64,000 nt of DNA from Porphyromonadaceae bacterium W3.11 (lineage in GTDB: Bacteria; Bacteroidota; Bacteroidia; Bacteroidales; Porphyromonadaceae), in the NCBI GenBank assembly GCA_030434245.1, contig JAUISX010000002.1:310001-374000 (forward strand), given 5' to 3'. Made by a program: the position numbers and the translations under genes. Below, one piece after another: positions 63,782-64,000 of the stretch (position 1 is the first letter of the stretch; each line of letters begins with the position of its first letter). Below the pieces are notes generated by a model. The model did no database searches, was not told where the DNA came from, and saw nothing but the letters and a program-made list of their open reading frames with translations.

Positions 63782-64000
63782 AGTGTTATGAGTTTTTATT
63801 TTTAATAAATATCTAATGTATGAGACAATATATGGATAAATAAATGAATGGTGTCTGATTTTACAAACTTTAATGTTAGGGCCTGTTCTCTAGCAAGTTA
63901 TACCCAAGTGCATGCCTATGCTATTGTAGGTCACGATTCTACTCTGTTTCTCTTCTGTTAATAAGAAGACAATGTTTTTTATTATAGGCTATAAATCGTT

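Noticed and set aside
1-64000. tRNA, rRNA or CRISPR array
   Set aside because: No T-loop type GGTTCGAATCC pattern with an acceptor stem, no rRNA-like sequence and no regularly spaced direct repeats were found by eye in the gaps.

Overview
This window looks like a chromosomal segment of a Gram-negative, host-associated member of the Bacteroidales, most likely Porphyromonas or a close relative. The evidence is a FimB/Mfa2-type fimbrial operon with an Mfa1-like major subunit, a SusC/SusD pair, DUF2723, DUF3575, DUF3868, DUF4254 and PorT-type proteins, lipid A/LPS genes (kdsA, a family 9 glycosyltransferase), and repeated promoter boxes of the Bacteroidetes type (TAnnTTTG, sometimes with TTTG about 19 bases upstream). 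The species assignment is inference.

Layout. 1-9.3 kb: the 3' part of an alpha-2-macroglobulin-like gene, hemG, a DUF2007 gene, a START-like gene, grpE-dnaJ, tpx and an ssb. 9.7-14.1 kb: queDE, a hemerythrin-fold/RIC-like protein paired with a LuxR-type regulator, and a long-chain acyl-CoA synthetase. 14.3-17.1 kb (minus): carboxynorspermidine dehydrogenase-bcp-recA operon. 17.6-22.1 kb (minus): DUF2723 membrane glycosyltransferase-like protein, polysaccharide deacetylase, acyltransferase. 22.2-26.3 kb (minus): LysM protein, outer-membrane barrel, AspT/YidE-type transporter.

26.7-47.6 kb is the accessory part. A fimbrial operon (DUF3575, DUF3868/OmpA/TPR, major fimbrillin, Mfa2-like anchor, Mfa3-like accessory subunit, large tip lipoprotein) runs leftward. 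It is followed by a SusC-SusD-TlpA cassette and then by a second, paralogous tip lipoprotein. The cassette is enclosed by two inward-facing copies of a 16-base inverted repeat that resembles insertion-sequence ends. Beside it lies a 138-bp non-coding element with 17-base terminal inverted repeats (one mismatch) and a perfect 9-base target-site duplication, i.e. a MITE. I found no transposase. Strong hairpins lie before and after the major fimbrillin gene, consistent with uneven expression along the operon.

48.4-64 kb: topA, tsaB, a DUF4595-like protein with a YbdG-type MscS channel, then a co-directional run kdsA-nucleotidyltransferase-miaA-S4 protein-histidine phosphatase-znuA-znuC (no permease gene beside them). 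Convergent to it are a DUF4254/glycosyltransferase 9 pair, an eight-unit repeat secreted protein and a short-chain dehydrogenase. Three intergenic gaps (17.4, 48.1 and 62.5 kb) carry related palindromic repeats that share the core ATAGGAAAC. I saw no tRNA, rRNA or CRISPR array.
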